NCBI GenBank assembly: GCA_051867815.1
Contig: JBJDZD010000048.1
Location: 1 to 14,696, forward strand
Direction of reading: 5' to 3'
DNA: 14,696 nt
DNA from: CAG-390 sp051867815
GTDB lineage: Bacteria; Bacillota; Clostridia; Oscillospirales; CAG-272
The notes under the pieces were generated by a model. It searched no databases, was not told where the DNA came from, and saw only the letters and a list, made by a program, of their open reading frames with translations. Position 1 is the stretch's first letter; the number at the start of each line of letters is the position of its first letter. A program made the translations under genes and the position numbers. Below are positions 14,260 through 14,696 of this stretch, piece after piece.

Positions 14260-14287
14260 ATTATATCATATCACTTTTTGAGCAAAA
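14260..14287 (-). promoter_or_regulatory. Promoter of PFOR
   Basis: On the minus strand a perfect TATAAT (14260-14265) is preceded by TGA, an extended -10. The -35 region is weak; TTTTGC (14282-14287) lies 16 bp upstream. The expected start is near A14253, giving a leader of about 64 bases. Confidence 0.75.
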
Positions 14288-14410
14288 AGTAAAGGTTTTT
14301 ATGTAAATTTCTATTCACAAACGGCAAAAATTTTTGGATTTTTAATAATAATATGTAGGAAATGGGGGAAATTGAATGAAATGCAGCTTTCTATGTGAAA
14401 CGGAGACGGC

Positions 14411-14612
14411 GCGAAAACCAAATGATGAAAAGTTTTCGCTCGATGCCGACCTACGCACAAACCAAATGCGGAAAGTTTTGGTCAACCTTTTTCAAAAGGT
14501 TGCGCCATCCAAGGCGCGAAGCCTTGGTCGCCGACTGCGCACAAACCAAATGATGAAAAGTTTTCGTCAACCTTTTTCAAAAGGTTGCGGATTCTCAAGG
14601 CAGAGCCTTGAG
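14411..14612. repeat. Tandem copies of the intergenic hairpin repeat, right end
   Basis: Two nearly full units and one partial unit follow each other with a period of 84-85 bases. GCACAAACCAAATG occurs at 14455 and 14539, and the 20-base hairpin CAACCTTTT-TC-AAAAGGTTG at 14483-14502 and 14568-14587. A shorter related piece, ACCAAATGATGAAAAGTTTTCG, begins at 14418. Each unit also has a second hairpin of a different sequence (14509-14527 and 14594-14612). The last unit is the inverted partner of bases 1-110. The rest of 14290-14410 is AT-rich and shows nothing I can identify. Confidence 0.85.
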
Positions 14613-14632
14613 TCGCGCTCCGCAGAGCGCGA
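14613..14632 (-). terminator. GC-rich hairpin, possible terminator of a minus-strand gene
   Basis: TCGCGCTC (14613-14620) and GAGCGCGA (14625-14632) form an 8-bp stem with a CGCA loop. It lies just downstream of a possible minus-strand stop codon at 14640-14642. There is no U tract after the stem on that strand, so it may instead belong to the adjoining repeat. Confidence 0.35.
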
Positions 14633-14639
14633 AACATTC

Positions 14640-14696
14640 TTAACGCCGTTTCTTTTTGCCAAGCTTTTTCTTTGCGGCTTCAGTCCCAAAGAAAAA
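14640..14696 (-). CDS. Possible C-terminal end of a minus-strand gene (partial)
   Basis: Read on the minus strand from the window edge, 18 codons run open to a TAA at 14640-14642. They end in a lysine-rich tail (AAKKKLGKKKRR), like the basic tails of some nucleic-acid-binding proteins. The piece is too short to identify. The A/G-rich DNA could equally be repeat sequence that happens to stay open. Confidence 0.3.
   Translation of the reverse strand, partial: FFFGTEAAKKKLGKKKRR

Noticed and set aside
14190..14261. A longer PFOR start giving 1211 residues.
   Set aside because: The extra 24 residues fit no family sequence and cover the leader and promoter, while the ATG at 14189 has a GGAGGA and begins with the conserved N-terminus.
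14314..14320. TTGTGAA on the minus strand upstream of the PFOR promoter, like half of a Rex redox-repressor site.
   Set aside because: The partner half is degenerate (5 of 7) and sits at a 6-base spacing, whereas Rex sites use 4. One half-site in AT-rich DNA is weak evidence.

Overview
The window looks like chromosome from a strictly anaerobic, GC-rich member of the Clostridia (Firmicutes), probably a gut Oscillospirales- or Christensenellales-type organism. This is an inference. It rests on a one-piece pyruvate:ferredoxin oxidoreductase, a PerR-rubrerythrin peroxide-defence pair, GGAGG-type ribosome binding sites, consensus sigma-A promoters in AT-rich gaps, and short hairpin repeats between genes. 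No phage, transposase, CRISPR, tRNA or rRNA is visible. Most genes are housekeeping genes; the unusual material is mainly in regulatory and intergenic DNA.

Layout, left to right. 1-110 is one copy of a hairpin-rich intergenic repeat that recurs inverted at the right end. 172-1210 holds perR-rbr behind a promoter flanked by two near-identical palindromes, ending in a terminator shared with the convergent unit. 1200-3921 (minus) is tmk, then a small membrane protein gene, then a putative lipoprotein gene, joined by two ATGA overlaps and driven by a perfect TTGACA-17-TATAAT promoter. 3937-3956 is an imperfect palindrome between that promoter and a divergent one. 3968-9176 (plus) is a tight run of five genes: ribulokinase, a membrane-anchored unknown, serine O-acetyltransferase, a glycerophosphodiester phosphodiesterase and the DNA polymerase III delta subunit. 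9233-10565 is a two-gene unit: an SPFH/band-7 membrane protein and a 66-residue Arc-type ribbon-helix-helix protein, with a perfect 24-bp palindrome on the promoter and a strong terminator. 10586-14265 (minus) is pyruvate:ferredoxin oxidoreductase. 14266-14696 is non-coding up to about 14639, with tandem and inverted repeat copies, then what may be the last codons of another minus-strand gene.

How the parts fit. PerR probably senses peroxide and represses itself and rubrerythrin, which suits a cell using the oxygen-sensitive PFOR. The SPFH-RHH pair looks like a self-contained membrane module controlled by its own repressor; it is the best candidate here for a little-described system. The five-gene run has no single metabolic theme and may simply share a promoter.

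Best leads: the double palindrome at perR; the 24-bp palindrome and RHH protein controlling an SPFH gene; the terminal repeats, whose hairpin stems differ by compensating base pairs; and a serine acetyltransferase with alanine where the catalytic acidic residue is expected.
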